DNA of 64,000 bases, taken from NCBI GenBank assembly GCA_934133165.1, contig CAKPAW010000001.1, positions 310,001 through 374,000 on the forward strand, written 5' to 3'. The stretch is from an uncultured Clostridia bacterium (lineage in GTDB: Bacteria > Bacillota > Clostridia > TANB77 > CAG-508). Shown one piece after another: positions 62,501 through 64,000 of this stretch. The position numbers and the translations under genes were made by a program. Position 1 is the stretch's first letter. Every line of letters starts with the position of its first letter. Under the pieces are notes generated by a model that saw only the letters and a list, made by a program, of their open reading frames with translations, made no database searches and was not told the DNA's origin.

Positions 62501-63912
62501 TTTGCATAACCATCTATGTCGCCTTCATTATATATTCTAATTGTATATAAAACTGTATCTCCTATTTTTACTTGAATTGGAGTTTTGGTATGTGTTTTAG
62601 TTACTGTTGTAATTGTTTTATTTTTTAATGCTTCTATAGTTTGAGCTGTAACTACTGGTTCTCTACTTGGATCTACAGTTACATCATTTATTTTTGTAAT
62701 AAATTTTCTTAATGCTAAGTCAAAGTTTGATAAATTAAGTGTTACTTCTTCTTCAAATACTTTCTCTTCTGGTATTACTTCTGCTACTGGTTGGTCATTG
62801 TTTGGATTTGAAACTGTCCAATAAGTAATTGTATTTTGTTTCATTTTTGTTACTACTTTAAATTTAGCATTCTCTATATTTTGTGTAGATGGTATTTTTA
62901 AATAGAAGTTTTCTCCCATTAATTCTTTTAAAGTTTTTGTTGTGTCTTGTTTATTGCTATCTAGTAAAGTATAGTTTATAGCTTGGTTATTAGCACTTAC
63001 TAACATTCCATCTAATGTATATACTTTATCTGATATTTGTTCTATTTTATAAGGACCTGCAATATAGTAATCTCCATTTAATGTTACTCTTGATGTATTC
63101 GAAGTAAATTTAACTGGATTTGTAGCAGTTGTACTTGGATCTGCATTTTTATTAGCATTTCCTCCATTTATAAAATATGTATATAATGCATAAATATCAT
63201 CACTTAAATCCCAATTGTTAAATACATCATCTACTGAATCATAGTTTAATTGACTTGCAAGTTTAGCTTGTATTGTTGTAATTTCGTCTGCTTTATATTG
63301 GTCGTTATTTGTAAAATACCAAATTGCTATTTGTTGTACAATATCAATTAAATCATCATTCATTTTACTATTTGGAATACCAGCATTAGTTAATAGTTCT
63401 TGTTTAAATGATGCAGCATCTGCAATTTGTTCTGCAGTTGGACTAGTTGTTGGTGCTGGTACATAGCTATGATCTAAAATCCATACTATTGCATTATAGT
63501 TTTCTGCACTTGGAAGTGTTGCTTTATAACTATTAATAATTGATTTGTCTGATTCTATAGGATTTTTCATATCTGCATAGACATTATATAATCTTTCTTG
63601 TGTAGCACTTCCCCCTACTGAACCAAAACCAACACCCATTTTCAAACAATAAATTCCATTATTTTGATTTTTTATTGTTTGTCCATTTGTATTGTATTCA
63701 TAAATTTTCCACATATCTTGTTCTTTAATTCCACTAGCTGACTTTAACCCTGCTTGGTATGCATAACCAGAAGCACGATATGTTGGGTTATTCATTTTTA
63801 ACAGTTTTCCAGCATTATTTACACTTGCTTGACTACTAGTTGAAATAGAAATAATTCCTACTAATGCTGTACTCATAATTATTGTTTGTAATAATCCCTT
63901 TTTAAATTTCAT
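59536..63912 (-). CDS. Thioester-domain surface adhesin with five repeat domains and a sorting-like C-terminus
   Basis: 1,458 residues. A signal peptide (~5-30, ending SSQA) is followed by a thioester domain (~60-260) with the Cys in IYCLKMG (C89) and the Gln in QQIAIW (Q194). In this family the two form an internal thioester that attaches covalently to host amines. A linker domain (~270-390) precedes five ~210-residue repeats starting FDLALRKFIT (near 396, 604, 834, 1037, 1250). Each has YTIRIYNEGDIDGYAKE and usually an acidic DRDSTPDNNNP-type stretch, resembling DUF11/isopeptide Ig stalks. The end has IKTG (~1424-1428), a membrane helix (~1434-1452) and KKYVL, the layout of a sortase signal but without LPxTG. 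GGATGG precedes ATG. The promoter is at 63957-63985. Confidence 0.82.
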   Translation of the reverse strand: MKFKKGLLQTIIMSTALVGIISISTSSQASVNNAGKLLKMNNPTYRASGYAYQAGLKSASGIKEQDMWKIYEYNTNGQTIKNQNNGIYCLKMGVGFGSVGGSATQERLYNVYADMKNPIESDKSIINSYKATLPSAENYNAIVWILDHSYVPAPTTSPTAEQIADAASFKQELLTNAGIPNSKMNDDLIDIVQQIAIWYFTNNDQYKADEITTIQAKLASQLNYDSVDDVFNNWDLSDDIYALYTYFINGGNANKNADPSTTATNPVKFTSNTSRVTLNGDYYIAGPYKIEQISDKVYTLDGMLVSANNQAINYTLLDSNKQDTTKTLKELMGENFYLKIPSTQNIENAKFKVVTKMKQNTITYWTVSNPNNDQPVAEVIPEEKVFEEEVTLNLSNFDLALRKFITKINDVTVDPSREPVVTAQTIEALKNKTITTVTKTHTKTPIQVKIGDTVLYTIRIYNEGDIDGYAKEITDYLPEGLTLKSNSTINTENGWTNPSGDGKTIVTNKLANRLLAKFNGSQVDYADVQVECIVNAQASEFEQSLKNVAEITNHTDENGNSITDRDSVPKDLTDDQKNNYNPGTSEEGWGYEDDDDYEELILPGRPFDLALRKFITNINGKELVKEDGTYLREPTIDLTPLINGTGTTAEYKHPKNPVGVAVGDIVIYTLRIYNEGEIDGYASKVTDYLPPQLEFVIDDEENFNAKYGWVIDSSLRKASTSYLAKPTIDPEDTLIKAFDGTTLDYKELKIKCRVKSTKDLNKVITNIAEITDFTDANGNTIRDRDSQKENVVLPSDANLPDYKGNESNKSILTDSNYHYKGQQDDDDFEKLILEEFDLALRKFITKINETPVTNRVPVFTNVKDENGNYIYEHTKEPIEVDSMDIVEYTLRIYNEGDIAGYAKEVKDNIPEGLEFLPEHETNKEYRWIMLDEDGNETTDVNKAKNITTDYLSKEQEKTQGSNLIQPFDSTRTSPDFKEVKVAFRVSASNTYTGIITNTAEISDDSDENGNDIDDRDSTPDNNNPKEDDIDVEHVKLSYFDLALRKFITAVNNKELVDENGKYIREPVVDVTPLVEKTGTTAIYNHPKDPVEVENGNIVTYTIRVYNEGTKDGYAKEVKDDLPEGLEFLPDNDTNKTYRWVMLDKDGNETTKVKEAVSIKTDYLSKEQEVEAGRNNLLVKFDSATMKEPAYKDVKIAFKVTEPNTSDRILINKAQVSNDSDKDGKDIIDIDSTPDKWIDDEDDQDIEKVKVKYFDLALRKWVTQAIVIDNGKETVTETGHKPEDDPEEVVKVEIKEGRLNKVVVKFRYSIRVYNEGEIAGYAKEVKDYIPEGLKFVQADNPEWTQLEDGTIVTDQLKDTLLQPGEYADVEVLLTWINGKNNFGLKTNVAEISKDYNDSNTPDIDSTPNNNKPGEDDIDDAPVILTIKTGANDTIQYITLTTIGLTILASGVVLIKKYVL

Positions 63913-63956
63913 AACTTTACCATCCTTTTATTTTTAGTTATATCTATCTATATTTT

Positions 63957-63985
63957 ATTTTAGTTGCCTTTTGTAAATTCGTCAA
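63957..63985 (-). promoter_or_regulatory. Promoter of the thioester-domain gene
   Basis: Leftward TTGACG (complement of 63980-63985), a 17-base spacer, and TAAAAT (complement of 63957-63962). Confidence 0.6.
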
Positions 63986-64000
63986 TAGTAATATTTACCA

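Overview
The window is AT-rich DNA with a low-GC Firmicutes (Clostridia-like, probably gut-associated and spore-forming) character. This rests on the sporulation-type amidase CwlD, strong AGGAGG ribosome sites, consensus sigma-A promoters, AGA/CGT arginine codon use, and the large number of Gram-positive surface proteins. Species was not identified. Seventeen genes end in TAA or TAG and none in TGA.

Layout: 1-2.1 kb holds the start of comEC behind a triple-SH3 NlpC/P60 cell-wall hydrolase. A PD-(D/E)XK nuclease-family gene with a broken reading frame follows (2.3-3.2 kb). Rightward genes for a zinc-finger Clp ATPase and PgsA lie at 3.8-6.7 kb. Leftward cwlD, a DUF4190 membrane protein and a CAP-domain protein lie at 6.8-8.8 kb. 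From 9.2 to 44 kb are two leftward giant surface-protein genes: one of 3,066 residues (split by a +1 frameshift) and one of 8,260 residues (12 RCC1 propeller modules plus about thirty cadherin-like repeats). Both end in the same dockerin-like and M23 peptidase tail. Three copies of a ~290-bp inverted-repeat element bracket the two genes. From 44.5 to 64 kb come a small PepSY-like protein, a 2,961-residue multi-Ig membrane-anchored protein, a cohesin/dockerin-like protein (two more +1 shifts), DUF2752, a GGDEF protein with a dead receiver, a PF06541 membrane protein, an Ig-like anchored protein and a thioester-domain adhesin.

The genes read as a cell-surface programme. Giant secreted fibres carry dockerin-like modules and a cell-wall peptidase. 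Two proteins with cohesin-like N-termini could receive dockerins. A covalent-adhesion (thioester) protein and several wall hydrolases complete the set.

The most unusual signal is a recoding pattern. By eye, the only in-frame CGG triplets in roughly 20,000 codons are five sites in three genes. Each is CGGA, and at each the downstream protein family continues only if the ribosome skips the C and reads GGA (Gly). Other structure of note: a 93-nt leader shared without gaps by the two giant genes, a 91-bp intergenic sequence whose arms interleave as a pseudoknot, and two related two-hairpin RNA-like modules.
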